From: Dietzia psychralcaliphila | GTDB taxonomy: Bacteria; Actinomycetota; Actinomycetes; Mycobacteriales; Mycobacteriaceae | Assembly: GCF_003096095.1 (NCBI RefSeq) | Contig: NZ_CP015453.1 | Coordinates: 2,418,001 to 2,482,000, forward strand | Length of the DNA stretch: 64,000 bases | Reading direction: 5' to 3' | Notes under the pieces: model-generated | Told to the model about the DNA's origin: nothing | What the model saw: only the letters and a program-made list of their open reading frames with translations | Databases searched by the model: none | Made by a program: the position numbers and the translations under genes | Part shown: positions 18,301 through 29,350 of the stretch, piece after piece | Position numbering within the stretch: the stretch's first letter is position 1 | Layout of the letters: every line of letters begins with the position of its first letter

Positions 18301-18848
18301 TCCTGGTCCTGCGCGTAGTAGTCGGGCACGCCCAGTTCCTCAGGGGTGGGCCAGTCCTCGGGAAGCGCGTTGCCGCGCAGGCCGGCCTCGCAGGCCAGCG
18401 CCACGGACTCGTCGCCCAGCCACACCACGCCCGGCCCTTCGGCCAGGGCATACGCCATCAACACATGCAGGCACTTGACCCGCTCGGGCATCCCGCCACC
18501 GGAGAAGTCGGTACCGAGGTCCTCGATCTCGTTGCGCTGCGCGAGATACCGCTCATGCGCCTGGGTGTAGTTGAGGGCCATCTCGGGGTCGGCGGTCAAC
18601 CTCGTCGTCATCCCCCTCATGATCCCCGCGGATTCCTGCCGACTCGCCTCGGCGGTGAGCCGCGGATCGGTGAGGTAGTACAGCGTCGGGAACGGGGTGC
18701 CGTCCTCCAGCCGCGGCGCGGTCTTGACCACCCCGGGCCTGCCGTCGGGGCTGCGGTAGGACACCTCCAGCACCCCGCGCGGCCGCCGGCCCAGCTGGGC
18801 CTCGATCGCCTCGAGATCGTCACTGGACACGCTGTGTTCGGCGCTCAC
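18297..18848 (-). CDS. DUF501 domain protein
   Basis: A 183-residue protein of the DUF501 family, conserved in actinobacteria between the DivIC/FtsB-like gene and ppx; its function is not known. Characteristic stretches are LGRRPRGVLEVSYR, PTLYYLTDP and GGGMPERVKCLHVLMAYALAEG. The GTG start at 18848 overlaps the upstream stop (GTGA) and has AGGAGG about 11 bases before it; longer frames upstream would lie inside the ftsB-like gene and are rejected. It ends with a 4-bp overlap into ppx, so the three genes are translationally coupled. Confidence 0.9.
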   Translation of the reverse strand: MSAEHSVSSDDLEAIEAQLGRRPRGVLEVSYRSPDGRPGVVKTAPRLEDGTPFPTLYYLTDPRLTAEASRQESAGIMRGMTTRLTADPEMALNYTQAHERYLAQRNEIEDLGTDFSGGGMPERVKCLHVLMAYALAEGPGVVWLGDESVALACEAGLRGNALPEDWPTPEELGVPDYYAQDQE

Positions 18849-19684
18849 GCTGGGGGGTCCTCCTGTGGTTGCCGGGGCGCATCGGCGCCCGGAGTGTCGA
18901 TGTCGAGGTTCCCGCGCTCGGGGTCTACCGGAACGGCCGGGGTATCGGGGCCGCCGGGGATGCTGGTGCCCTCGAGCACCGACGTGCCCCCCGGGAGACT
19001 CGAGCTCTCCGGGAAGACGGGATCGGCGGGCACGGAGATGGAGTCCCACACCCGCGTCTGCCACGGCAGCGCCGCCAACTCGGCCGCGCGCTGCTCGGCC
19101 GCCGCCTGCTCCACCGGATCCACCGGGCTGACCCGGTACGGGGTCTCCCCCGGCTTGACGGCACCGAAGCGGATCCGGGCCTGCTGCTCGATGTACGCCG
19201 GATCGGCGAGCAACTGCTCCTCGGCCTCGAGCTCGGCGATCGTGGCCTGCAGCGCGGCCCGCTCCTGCGCCACCGCCTTCTCGTCCGAGAGGAACTGGTA
19301 GTGATTGCGCAGGGGAAACGACACCGTCACCAGCAGAATGATGGCGACGACGGCGAGGAGTCCGATCCGCCGAGGCGTGTAGTTTCGCGGGCCCAGCACG
19401 GTGTCCGAGAGGTCGGTCCTCGTGGTGAGCCGGTGGGCCTCCGGATGCGCGGTCGAGCCCACCCGGCCGGAGCGGGCCGAGGCGGGGACCGGCCGGTCCC
19501 GCTCCCGGCTGGGCGTACGCCGCTGGGGCGTCTGCCGGCGGGTGGGGTCGACAGGAGACTCACCGCGGGTGCGACCCCGCTGGGGGGCCCGGCGGATGGG
19601 CCCCGACGCCTCGCCGGGACGCCGGGACGACGACCGATCTCGGCCGTCGCCCCGGCGATCAGAAGGGCGTGGTGGGCGAGCCAT
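18845..19684 (-). CDS. FtsB/DivIC-family septum formation initiator
   Basis: A single-pass division protein of 279 residues. It has a long basic, Arg/Pro-rich cytoplasmic N-terminus (about 1-105), one membrane helix (IGLLAVVAIILLVTVSFPL, about 108-126), then a heptad-rich periplasmic coiled coil (about 128-170) with YIEQQARIRFGAVKPGE, the family signature. The C-terminal tail is acidic and Pro/Ser rich and probably disordered. This matches the FtsB/DivIC homologues of Mycobacteriales, which bind FtsL/FtsQ at the septum. It lies downstream of eno, as in many actinobacteria. Confidence 0.9.
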   Translation of the reverse strand: MARPPRPSDRRGDGRDRSSSRRPGEASGPIRRAPQRGRTRGESPVDPTRRQTPQRRTPSRERDRPVPASARSGRVGSTAHPEAHRLTTRTDLSDTVLGPRNYTPRRIGLLAVVAIILLVTVSFPLRNHYQFLSDEKAVAQERAALQATIAELEAEEQLLADPAYIEQQARIRFGAVKPGETPYRVSPVDPVEQAAAEQRAAELAALPWQTRVWDSISVPADPVFPESSSLPGGTSVLEGTSIPGGPDTPAVPVDPERGNLDIDTPGADAPRQPQEDPPA

Positions 19685-19768
19685 GAGCCCTCCTCTCGAC
19701 TACCTACCTGCTCGGACTGGGCTTGCTCGAACTGTGCCTACTCCGACCGTGTGGTCCGGGGGCCTGGC

Positions 19769-21148
<1,380 letters not shown>

Positions 21149-21325
21149 TCAGGCGTGCTGGGCCACATCCCTTCGGGTGCGCTGCGTGTCTGATCACGTC
21201 ACGGCGGGATGCGATGCACGTCCGGACCAGACCGGCAGCGCAACCCGGAGGTGAAGAGTGAAGCCTCGGCCCATCAACCCGGCACGTGCTGCCCATTCGG
21301 ACAGATTCGTATTACGATAGTGCCC

Positions 21326-21586
21326 ATGGAGCGGAAAATTCAGGGTCAGAACGTCTCCGAAGAACAGCTCGACAATTGGGTCGCCGAGGCTGAAGAGGGT
21401 TACGACATCACCTGGCTGCAGAAGCGCATGGGTCGTCCCACACGATCCGACCGCGCGGCCCGAGTCGTCCCGGTTCGCCTGACCGATGCTGAACTCGAGG
21501 CTGTCATGGCCCGCGCCGACCGGGAGCACCTCAACCGATCAGAGGCGATCCGCCAGGCGTTGGCGCAGTGGGCCGCCGCCTCGTGA
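21326..21586 (+). CDS. Ribbon-helix-helix antitoxin-like protein
   Basis: An 86-residue protein whose C-terminal half fits the CopG/Arc ribbon-helix-helix fold: PVRLTDAELEAVMARADREHLNRSEAIRQAL (written here in parts, residues about 49-79), with the strand VVPVRLT and the N-R-S-E-A-I-R helix typical of such antitoxins. ATG 21326 is used; the longer frame upstream has no matching features. The stop overlaps the start of the next small gene by 4 bp. I read the pair as a type II toxin-antitoxin module with the DNA-binding antitoxin first. There is no Shine-Dalgarno sequence close to the ATG, so the transcript may be leaderless. Confidence 0.75.
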   Translation: MERKIQGQNVSEEQLDNWVAEAEEGYDITWLQKRMGRPTRSDRAARVVPVRLTDAELEAVMARADREHLNRSEAIRQALAQWAAAS

Positions 21587-21822
21587 TTGTTCGATCGTCC
21601 GCGCGGAAACACGGCATCTCCGACGAAGACATCCGAGCGGCCCTCGACACCGCCGTCCTCTCCGGACCGCTGGACGACGACCATCCACAGCGAAACCTCG
21701 TTCTGGGGTTCGACACGAACGCTCGCATCTTGGAGCTGGTCGCGCTGCACTATGACGACGGCACCGTCGAGGTCATTCACGCGATGAAGGCCCGCCGCAC
21801 ATATCTCAACCTGCTCGAGTAG
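21583..21822 (+). CDS. Putative toxin of a type II toxin-antitoxin pair
   Basis: A 79-residue basic protein starting at GTG 21583, which overlaps the antitoxin stop (GTGA); an alternative GTG lies at 21568. The sequence SSARKHGISDEDIRAAL, then LVLGFDTNARILELVAL and a C-terminal VIHAMKARRTYLNLL, resembles the small BrnT/RelE-like ribonuclease toxins in size and in its ending (a basic M-K-A-R-R-x-Y). I cannot place it in one family with certainty. Its position after a ribbon-helix-helix gene is the main support. Confidence 0.6.
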   Translation: MIVRSSARKHGISDEDIRAALDTAVLSGPLDDDHPQRNLVLGFDTNARILELVALHYDDGTVEVIHAMKARRTYLNLLE

Positions 21823-21959
21823 CTGCCGGTTCCGGACTTCGGCACCCAAATTCGCCGCCCGGCCTGAGCCCACCCCTCGAGCCTCGCTCGAGCAGCTCCC
21901 GGCAGACCCCGCCCAACGCGAGGTCGTCCGCCGAATGCTCGCTGCTGGTGACCACCGCC

Positions 21960-22440
21960 GTCAGCAGGTCCTTCATAGTCAGACGACCTCGTCGTCGTCA
22001 ATATCGGGGTTCTCAGCCCCGCGCCGGGAGGTCGGTCCGCGAACGTGCCCGCGAGGAAGCCCCGCAGATTGATGCCCTTGCTGATGGCATTGAAGAGGTT
22101 GTCGGGAGCGGCCGGCGGCTGACCGTTATAGCCGGCGATCGCACCGCAGAGGGCGACCCGGCCGAGCCGGCACAGGTGCGTAAGCGCGGCCTTGAGGTGA
22201 TCGCCTCCGACACTGTCGAAATACACGTCGATCCCCTCGGGCGCGAACTCGCTGAGCGGCTCGTCCAGTTCGTCGCGCCAGTTGATCGCCGCATCGAGCC
22301 CGAGCACCTCCGTGAGATAGGCGACCTTCTCGGCGCGGCGGGCGCTGCCGACAGCCGTGCGCCTTGGCGAGCTGCGCCGCGACACTGCCCACCGCACCGG
22401 CGGCAGCGAGGATCCACACCACGTCTCCGACGGCAATGCA
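21960..22440 (-). pseudogene. Decayed zinc-type alcohol/quinone oxidoreductase fragment
   Basis: On the minus strand two frames together give the middle of an MDR-family NADPH oxidoreductase. One frame reads the nucleotide-binding segment AAAGAVGSVAAQLAKAHGC; the frame then shifts by one base near 22365 to VGSARRAEKVAYLTEVLGLD, INWRDEL, GIDVYFDSVGGDHLKAAL and GRVALCGAIAGYN. Both the N-terminal domain and the C-terminus are missing. A single-base deletion plus both truncations make it a clear remnant. Confidence 0.8.
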
Positions 22441-22725
22441 GGCTAGCGCGACCCCGGCTTCAGGGCCCGACTACGAACCACCTCGCAGTCAGAATTCCGG
22501 CCGCGGCAGGCCCGTGTCGTCGTCATCGTCTTGCCTTCGACCCCCAACGCGCAGACTCACGCCGGCTCCCCTCGCTCACCCCGGCGGCCCGGCGGGGTGC
22601 GCGCCAGCTGACGCCGGCGGTGACGTACCCGGCCCCTACAGTGAGCCCGACCCCGCCACGACCACCCAGGAGGACTCCGTGGACTCACCCGCCCTCATCA
22701 CCGCCCGCGCCGGGGCCGGCCATTG

Positions 22726-23535
22726 ATGGCGGCTCGGCCCTCACGCAAGTCCACAACCAAGCGCAAGTCGAGCTCCAGGCGGGCGACGTCGGCCAAGAAG
22801 CGGCCCGCCGCGGCGCCGACGGTTCCGACGATCCCTCCCGGCCAGCGGGTGTGGCTGCTGGAGCTCCCGTGGGGAGGACTGGGCGGTGGGACGCCGGCCG
22901 GGGTGACCTACTTCAAGGCGCTCACCGCGCACGCCTATGTCGGCACCGCCCTGCCGAGTCCACTGGAGCCCTACGCCAGTAAGCCCTACTCCTACCTGCG
23001 GTGGCTGGAGGACGAGCTCAACGGCAGCGAGGGCCAGGGCGCGACCGCCGCGCCGATGTCGCTTCGGCCGGAGCAACACGCGGACGTGGACGCGATCGTC
23101 GCTGCCGCCCAGCGCCAGTTCCGGCAGGTCCACCTGGCGAACGATGTGGGCACCGGCAAGACCCTGGTGGCGGTGGCCGCGGCCAAGGCCATCGCGAAGT
23201 CGCGCGGCGCGCGCACCATCCTGGTGACGGTGGACCGGCCGGCGCGCATCACCATCCCGTCGTGGCGACGCACCATCGCCGCGCTGTGTAGCGACAACCA
23301 GTGTGACGACGACCTGCGCTGGATCATCATGTCCTCGGACAGCCTGGGCAAGCTCATGGCTCGAAACGGGCGCCCGCGGCTCAAGGTCGACGTGGCGGTG
23401 ATCGACGAAGCCCATCAGTTCCGACACGCCAGTAAGCGCACAAGCTACATGCGTCGTCTGACCCGGATGGACGGGCCGCACGAGAAGGCCCCGTTCGTGC
23501 TGACGATCACCGCCACCCCGGGCCATCACCCGGGC
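22726..23535 (+). pseudogene. SNF2/DEAD-type helicase, truncated by the recombinase element
   Basis: The N-terminal 265 or so residues of a superfamily 2 helicase. A basic Ser/Lys/Arg-rich tail is followed by Walker A NDVGTGKTLVA at about residue 143, DEAH box VAVIDEAHQFRHA and motif III LTITATPGHHPG. The homology stops there, at about 23532, and the frame runs into unrelated sequence and a stop. The C-terminal helicase lobe is not found on the far side of the recombinase cluster. GC content is high here and falls sharply beyond 23.6 kb, which marks the insertion edge. Start could be TTG 22723 or ATG 22726. Confidence 0.75.
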
Positions 23536-23623
23536 GTTATGCGCTCTTCGTGGCAGTGTCTCATCAGACGGCTACAGTGCCAGCGGGACTGGGCTGCTAG
23601 CCCCAGAGCCGTAGGGGTGGAAG

Positions 23624-25027
23624 TTGAGCGTGGAGTTGTACTTTGCCAAATGGGCGGCAATCGGTGACGGACCGATGTCTCTCGATCCAGAACTGACTCC
23701 ACGACGACGGATCAAGGATGGGACACCGATACTCGTAGATGACCAGATGCGACCGATGGAGCCCTGGTGCACTTTCCTACGCTTGTATTCTCAGAACTTA
23801 AGCCGCAATACAGTTCGATCTTATTCGCGAGATGCCGTGACATTTGCCAAATTTCTAGATGATCGTGGCGTAACAATTCTAGAGACTGTAGAGAGCGAAA
23901 TAGCCGCCTTCTGCGACGACCGGCTCAGCAGAGGAATATCGACGCGGACTCTCGACCGTCAATTAGTATTCGTACGCGCCTTTTTTAACTATCTATACGA
24001 AACTGGTCAGCGAGATGAACTGCCATGGATCCGGATAGCCAGCAGATCAGTCGTTCATCGTAAAACTCCCTCGACGGACCTAAGGGTGAGGGCTGTTACC
24101 CGTGCTCAATGGGATGCCTTCCGAAATGTTGGACTAGGTGGCCAATTACCATCCGGGGAAATGGATCAATCTTTCCGCGGTAGATCGACTGTGCGAAATA
24201 TGTGCGGTGCAGAACTAGCAATCACCACTGGAATGAGACTTCGTGAGTGGCAATCGTTGCTTGACATTGAAATTCCGGAAGGGGCGCCCGGCGCATCCGT
24301 TGAGCTACACGTTTCGGCGAAAAATTGTCGTCGGAGAAATATTTATATCCCAGCTTCCACGATACGTGAAATAGACCTGTATCGAGCGACAGAGCGCCGC
24401 CAGGCAGTGAGGCTTTCTCAGGCCTCGCTTCGAAAGAACTTGCATAATCTCGCGGTAGTCCGACAAGTGAAACCTGCTAGCAGAACTCTGACCTACACCA
24501 TAGGAGGCGTCGAGGAGACTTACGAAGTTCCGTCAATCCCACTGGCGCACCGCCGAATACTGGTGCGTCAAGACCAATCAGGATTGATCGAGCCAATGTC
24601 CCTGTTTCTGGGGAGAGGGGGAATGGCACCGAGCCCGCGGAGGTGGCAGCAATATTTTAACACGGCGAATACTCGACTGGCTCAATTCAGGGATCAACTT
24701 AGCCACATGCCGGCCGCAATTACGCCGCACGACCTAAGGCATACATTCGCACTAGTAATGCTGCGTAGCCTCCAACAGCAAGCCGCAAAACTCGAGCAGT
24801 CACGTCCAGCACACAGGACCGGAACGATCAGTGAACATGTCAGTCACAACCCACTGTTAACGTTGCAGCGACTCCTCGGGCACGCGAGCCCCTCAACGAC
24901 AATGGTGTACTTGCAATATATCGATGAATCCCATGAACTTGTACAACGAGCTTTCGAAGAGTGGAATGACGAAAATACGGACTATGCGACCTATGTTATA
25001 GATGCCATCACGAGGGACTCACGTTGA
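23624..25027 (+). CDS. Tyrosine recombinase, first of three (TnpA-like)
   Basis: A 467-residue site-specific recombinase with a complete catalytic set. The N-terminal SAM-like core-binding domain (YSQNLSRNTVRSYSRD, about residues 54-69) is followed by the catalytic domain with Arg in TTGMRLREWQSL at about 203, HDLRHTF at about 368, and the C-terminal GHASPSTTMVYLQY, whose Tyr is the nucleophile. The start is probably TTG 23624 with GGGGTGG upstream; GTG 23630 is possible. It overlaps the next gene by 4 bp. It should cut and rejoin the element ends together with the following two proteins. Confidence 0.88.
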   Translation: MSVELYFAKWAAIGDGPMSLDPELTPRRRIKDGTPILVDDQMRPMEPWCTFLRLYSQNLSRNTVRSYSRDAVTFAKFLDDRGVTILETVESEIAAFCDDRLSRGISTRTLDRQLVFVRAFFNYLYETGQRDELPWIRIASRSVVHRKTPSTDLRVRAVTRAQWDAFRNVGLGGQLPSGEMDQSFRGRSTVRNMCGAELAITTGMRLREWQSLLDIEIPEGAPGASVELHVSAKNCRRRNIYIPASTIREIDLYRATERRQAVRLSQASLRKNLHNLAVVRQVKPASRTLTYTIGGVEETYEVPSIPLAHRRILVRQDQSGLIEPMSLFLGRGGMAPSPRRWQQYFNTANTRLAQFRDQLSHMPAAITPHDLRHTFALVMLRSLQQQAAKLEQSRPAHRTGTISEHVSHNPLLTLQRLLGHASPSTTMVYLQYIDESHELVQRAFEEWNDENTDYATYVIDAITRDSR

Positions 25028-26826
25028 AACAACCAGGCTCGCACCAGCGCGTTGTCATACTCGAAAGCAGTCGAGCCGCAACCGCCAGGATTAACCCTGA
25101 TGACTACCGGGCTTCTACTCTGATCAGCGAATTTGCGGATGCGTGGGTAGCTCGCTCCAAACTACTGGCGCCTACAACGACCGCCAATTACGCTGCATGT
25201 ATTCGTCATCTAGGAACGTTTCTCAACGAAACACAGGATCAATTCCTAACAATGTCCGGTGACGGACACGCAGTAGCTGTGCGCTTGCATAACTGGGAGG
25301 AACAGCTAATCAAAGAGTACCTGCCACCGAGCACACGCGGGAAGAAAATGGCAATTCAAATTCGCGCGCTAGCCCAATACTGGCTACAGGACAACGCCAT
25401 AGATGCGGCAGTTCTAGCCGATTGGGCAAGCGGCAACGTGCTCGATCAACGGAGAGATACGAGTGTACCGTTAGATGAATTCAGCAACGCCGAGCGTATT
25501 GCACTACGGGACACGTGCAGACAAATTGTCCGGGAAACCGAACGCCGGCTACGCCTAGGTGAAACCCTTTTGGCCAGTGGGAGAGATCCTCGAAAACATG
25601 GCTGGAAAGAAATTGAAAATCTAGTGTGGGCAATAGCTAACATACCTTTCGAAGAAGCGTATCGCGATGAGGTAATCGGCCCTCAATGTCGTGAGTATGC
25701 GCGACGTATTGCCGAATTGGCCAACACCGGGCCTTCTGGAGTTAACTTTTCGACATGCCTGCCAGCGCTGGCCGGATTATTCTTGGCACCGACGCCCGAG
25801 TATGTATTGGCAATACGAGTTTTACTACATCTAGAGACAGGGTGGTCGCCAGAAGAGTCACGATTCCTGCTTCGTGAGGACGTAGTGCATGAGGGCGATA
25901 AAGTCAGGGTGAAGACAACGAAGCGACGCGCAAACAGGGTTCGGTGGGAGCACTTGCCGACCAGTGGAGGGCTGAACCCTGGATGGAAATCGGGCGATCT
26001 GATCATTCGCGCCATGAACTCAATGAAATTCTCGCATATCAACACGACTGAAAAGTCACCGTTTTGGGTCGCAGGATTAGTTACTTATGTCAGGCAACCC
26101 CCAGAGGACTATCCAGGGTTCTCAATTCGGCCTGTGCCCTTTAAAGCCAAGGCCAGACTAAAGTCTTTGATCGAAAGGCAAAATCTTCAGATATCTGAGC
26201 CGCATGATATGCGTCGACTACGGAAGACCGTCAAGAGCATCAGAGCAGCCACGTTAGGGACATTACATGGTTCCGCGGGAGACGATCATTCAGTCGAAGT
26301 TTTCCAGGGGTATTATGCGCCAGTAACCACCGTCAATACGGTCGCTGCCCATACTGTCATTCGAGCACAAGAGAAGGCGCTGAGACGAGCTCTTCGAGGC
26401 CCTACGGTGGTGACCAAGCCGGCAACCGAGCTTGTTGACTGTGAAAATTTGGCTATGGCACAAATCGCCGGCGAGGTTGCAAATGAATCCGACGTGGAGA
26501 AGGAACTGACACTGGCAGGTTGCTCAGCGCCTTATAGTTCCCCATTTGCGAAAGATGGGAGTTTGTGCCACGCCGCTCCTTCTCTCTGCTTGCAGTGCCC
26601 CAATGCATTGGTGTTCAAGGACCATTTACCGCGGTTGGTAGCTTACGAAACTATCTTGAAAGAGATCCAAAAGTCCCTGAGCCCGGTTGTCTTTGATGCG
26701 ACTTACGGAGAACAAAATAGAAACCTCCAAACAATCCTAAGTTTATTCGGCCAAGAGGACTTAAATAGAGCAAGAACGAATCCTGCGCCCTTACATAGGT
26801 CGCTTGGCGAGATGGGTACATTTTGA
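25024..26826 (+). CDS. Tyrosine recombinase-like protein, second of three (TnpB-like)
   Basis: A 600-residue recombinase relative. It has an N-terminal core-binding region (LLAPTTTANYAACIRHLGTFL, about 45-64, quoted only in part), and a catalytic-like domain with LETGWSPEESRFLL where the first catalytic Arg normally sits, then HDMRRLRKT. The usual LGH...Y ending is replaced by VFQGYYAPVTTVNTV. The first Arg is therefore not in its normal position and the His/Trp site is unclear, while Tyr candidates remain. A Cys-rich stretch (CSAPYSSPF...CHAAPSLCLQC, about 500-525) may bind a metal. Start TTG overlapping the upstream stop. Confidence 0.75.
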   Translation: MKQPGSHQRVVILESSRAATARINPDDYRASTLISEFADAWVARSKLLAPTTTANYAACIRHLGTFLNETQDQFLTMSGDGHAVAVRLHNWEEQLIKEYLPPSTRGKKMAIQIRALAQYWLQDNAIDAAVLADWASGNVLDQRRDTSVPLDEFSNAERIALRDTCRQIVRETERRLRLGETLLASGRDPRKHGWKEIENLVWAIANIPFEEAYRDEVIGPQCREYARRIAELANTGPSGVNFSTCLPALAGLFLAPTPEYVLAIRVLLHLETGWSPEESRFLLREDVVHEGDKVRVKTTKRRANRVRWEHLPTSGGLNPGWKSGDLIIRAMNSMKFSHINTTEKSPFWVAGLVTYVRQPPEDYPGFSIRPVPFKAKARLKSLIERQNLQISEPHDMRRLRKTVKSIRAATLGTLHGSAGDDHSVEVFQGYYAPVTTVNTVAAHTVIRAQEKALRRALRGPTVVTKPATELVDCENLAMAQIAGEVANESDVEKELTLAGCSAPYSSPFAKDGSLCHAAPSLCLQCPNALVFKDHLPRLVAYETILKEIQKSLSPVVFDATYGEQNRNLQTILSLFGQEDLNRARTNPAPLHRSLGEMGTF

Positions 26827-28916
26827 ACGCCGGTAGTGACAGGACGGCGCACCGTTCGTGGCAGCCGGTTTTTGCAGATGACGATGTTGTGATCCCTGAA
26901 GGCCGACGGATCAACTCCGGGGCGGTCCCGCTGTTCGGGGATATGCCGATATGGGACCTAACCGCGATGGGGGTTTTGCCGAGCCGGAGCGCCTCTAGTG
27001 CGCGCTTACGGTTTGACCGGATGCCGCAGGACTGGGTGCTGATAGCAAAAACCCTGGCGATGGCATTGTTAAACCCCGGGCATCGAGAATTATTAGGCGC
27101 CGGCCTATTCAGCATGAACCATGCCTTCAAGGTTGGAACAATCAAAGAGCAGCATTATGAGATGGCGCGCCTTGCACGGTGGTCAGAAAAAGTTGGCCTG
27201 ACGTCAGTTCTGTCGTCGTGGACCGCGGATGATTGTCAATCGTATTTATTGGAGGTCGAAACCACTCGTTCGATTGCCGCGCGGAAAAATGCCCAGTCCC
27301 TTCTAAGGCGACTTTATACTTGCCGGGGAATCCTGGGAGAGCGTGGCCTCTTAATTGAGGTTCCGCCAGCGGGTGGGAAGGCAGGTAGTGGCGAAATCTT
27401 GACTCGGCCAATACCTCCTGAGGTATTCTGGCCGCTAATAAGAGCATGTTGGACATACATAGACGTATATGCGCCGGACATCATCCGAGCCCGCGATGAT
27501 ATTCAAGACATGATTTTCGCATCCTCACAACTCAAGTCTGATGGGCATGGAAAGACGCTCGGTCGCCGGGAGTCCAGGCTCCGCATTGATCGCGCTTTGG
27601 ATGATTGGCTGGCCTCTCCGAGTGGCTTCGTTCCATTGCATATTTTAACGTACGGTAATGCTCGTAGAGGTGAAGTGAACTGGGGAAGATTCAGTCTTCT
27701 TTTCAGCCCCTTTGGTGGGGGTAAACACGTATTTGAGGGCCCGTACGGTAAAGGGCGGAGGACGCTGGTCGAGGACGCCGTAAGAAATGGATTTCCTACC
27801 CGAGACGGTTTTAGCTCGGTAGAACTTACAGTTGTTGATCGGGCTGATGGCACACGTGGTCCATGGTGTTCCGGATTCGATGACCTGCGCCTACATAGGG
27901 AGCTGGTTCAGCTTAGGAATGCCTGCTACATCTTCGTGTCGATCATGTCCATGATGCGTGACAGCGAGGTCCGGGGTATCACCTCGGGAGCAATTGTCAC
28001 GCACTACGGTGCTCCTGCAATTGAGAGCAGAGTCCACAAACACCAACCTGATGGTGGGACCTCGCGCAGGTGGTGGGTTAGTGATCCTGTCGTGAAGGCG
28101 ATTAAAGTGGCGGAGGCGATCGCGCTCGACGAAAACAAGATCTTTGGTAGTGCTATGAGGGGCGAGTCAACCGGGTTTAAGCCATTTACCCAAATCCCCT
28201 CTTTTGTTTCGTGGGTTAATAGTTACGCTGACGATAGGGGCCTCCAGAGGATTCCCGTGCAGCACATATCTCCACACATGTTTCGTAGGACGATGAGCAT
28301 AATTGCGGCGAACGAACCTGATGGAGAGATTGGGCTTGGGATCACGCTGAAGCATAATGCCGTTCGCGCTCTATCCAACGCAACGACTTCTGGCTACGGG
28401 GCGGTGACCCCAGCTTGGGCTCGCGAATTCGATCACGAAAACAAGAATGTCAACGCGGGTGAATTGGTATCTTATTGGTCGCGCAATAGCGATGGTCAGC
28501 GAGTGGCTTTTGGCAACGGCGAAAAGGGCTTCGTGGACGGCCTGAACCGTGTTTCTGCGACACTGGAATCAGCTGGGAAGATTGGCGACGAACGTATGCT
28601 CAGGAACCTTTTGCGCGACGAGTTTGCGTCAATTCGACTTGGTACAATCAATCACTGCTTAGGCGATCCGCTGAAGGCTCGGTGTCTGGAAGGGCAGTCT
28701 GAAATAGTCCGAGCGGGGGGACCAATCCCGAGCATGTGCCAGCCCGCGGCCTGCCATAATTCGATTATTACCGTTGAGCAGCTATCAATATGGAGGGGCG
28801 AGGAAGCAGATTTGATTGAGAAGCTGAGTGACCGGAAGATGGCTGGAGTGCATAGGGCTAGGTTGAAGAAGCAGTTACAAGACGTGCGAAAGGTTCTAGG
28901 GAGTTTAAGAACATGA
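26823..28916 (+). CDS. Tyrosine recombinase-like protein, third of three
   Basis: A 697-residue protein, longer than usual for an integrase. The catalytic part shows Arg in SIMSMMRDSEVRGI at about residue 378, HMFRRTMSII at about 480, and a LKHNAVRALSNATTSGYG region that fits the His and Tyr positions. Near the C-terminus it has a C-x-n-C pattern (CLGDPLKARC...CQPAACH), like the Cys-rich tail of the second recombinase. It starts at TTG 26823 overlapping the previous stop and ends overlapping the small downstream gene. All three recombinases are unrelated to the neighbouring genes in base composition. Confidence 0.75.
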   Translation: MNAGSDRTAHRSWQPVFADDDVVIPEGRRINSGAVPLFGDMPIWDLTAMGVLPSRSASSARLRFDRMPQDWVLIAKTLAMALLNPGHRELLGAGLFSMNHAFKVGTIKEQHYEMARLARWSEKVGLTSVLSSWTADDCQSYLLEVETTRSIAARKNAQSLLRRLYTCRGILGERGLLIEVPPAGGKAGSGEILTRPIPPEVFWPLIRACWTYIDVYAPDIIRARDDIQDMIFASSQLKSDGHGKTLGRRESRLRIDRALDDWLASPSGFVPLHILTYGNARRGEVNWGRFSLLFSPFGGGKHVFEGPYGKGRRTLVEDAVRNGFPTRDGFSSVELTVVDRADGTRGPWCSGFDDLRLHRELVQLRNACYIFVSIMSMMRDSEVRGITSGAIVTHYGAPAIESRVHKHQPDGGTSRRWWVSDPVVKAIKVAEAIALDENKIFGSAMRGESTGFKPFTQIPSFVSWVNSYADDRGLQRIPVQHISPHMFRRTMSIIAANEPDGEIGLGITLKHNAVRALSNATTSGYGAVTPAWAREFDHENKNVNAGELVSYWSRNSDGQRVAFGNGEKGFVDGLNRVSATLESAGKIGDERMLRNLLRDEFASIRLGTINHCLGDPLKARCLEGQSEIVRAGGPIPSMCQPAACHNSIITVEQLSIWRGEEADLIEKLSDRKMAGVHRARLKKQLQDVRKVLGSLRT

Positions 28917-29350
28917 CGGATGCGGAGCCGATAGCGGAGACACCCAGGGCAGGTGGAAGTGAGCAGAAGCTGCGCGCGGCTATGGAGCGACTGCTGAGTG
29001 GTACTCCAATTCGAACCGACGGCCGATTGATTAAAAAGAACCTGCATTTAGAGGCGGGGGTCAGCAGAGCGACCATGAACCGGGCATCGGCTGTGATTGA
29101 GGAGTGGAACTCAGCAGTCCGGGATACTCACCCGCGTGATTCAAAATATGACGCTCTAGAGCGAGAAACTGCGGCTCTGCGTGAGACAGTCGGCAGGCTG
29201 AGGAAAGAAAAATCTGAGCTTGGACGGAAGATTCAGGCGGCAGTGACGGTCAACGCAGAATTGAATGCCGAACTTCGGGCGTTGCGCGGAATGGATCCCA
29301 CCGGCACTATTGTTCCGTTGTTTCAGCCTCGAACATCGAGGCCGCGGTAG
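28913..29350 (+). CDS. Small HTH/coiled-coil protein of the recombinase operon (TnpC/DUF6262-like)
   Basis: A 145-residue protein. Residues about 19-65 (KLRAAMERLLSG, then LHLEAGVSRATMNRAS) look like a helix-turn-helix. Residues about 83-122 form a heptad-rich coiled coil (ERETAALRETVGRLRKEKSEL, quoted in part). This matches the small accessory protein that follows the recombinases in Tn554-like elements (TnpC, later annotated as DUF6262-like), thought to assist or orient recombination. It overlaps the third recombinase by 4 bp and is the last gene of the operon. Confidence 0.7.
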   Translation: MTDAEPIAETPRAGGSEQKLRAAMERLLSGTPIRTDGRLIKKNLHLEAGVSRATMNRASAVIEEWNSAVRDTHPRDSKYDALERETAALRETVGRLRKEKSELGRKIQAAVTVNAELNAELRALRGMDPTGTIVPLFQPRTSRPR

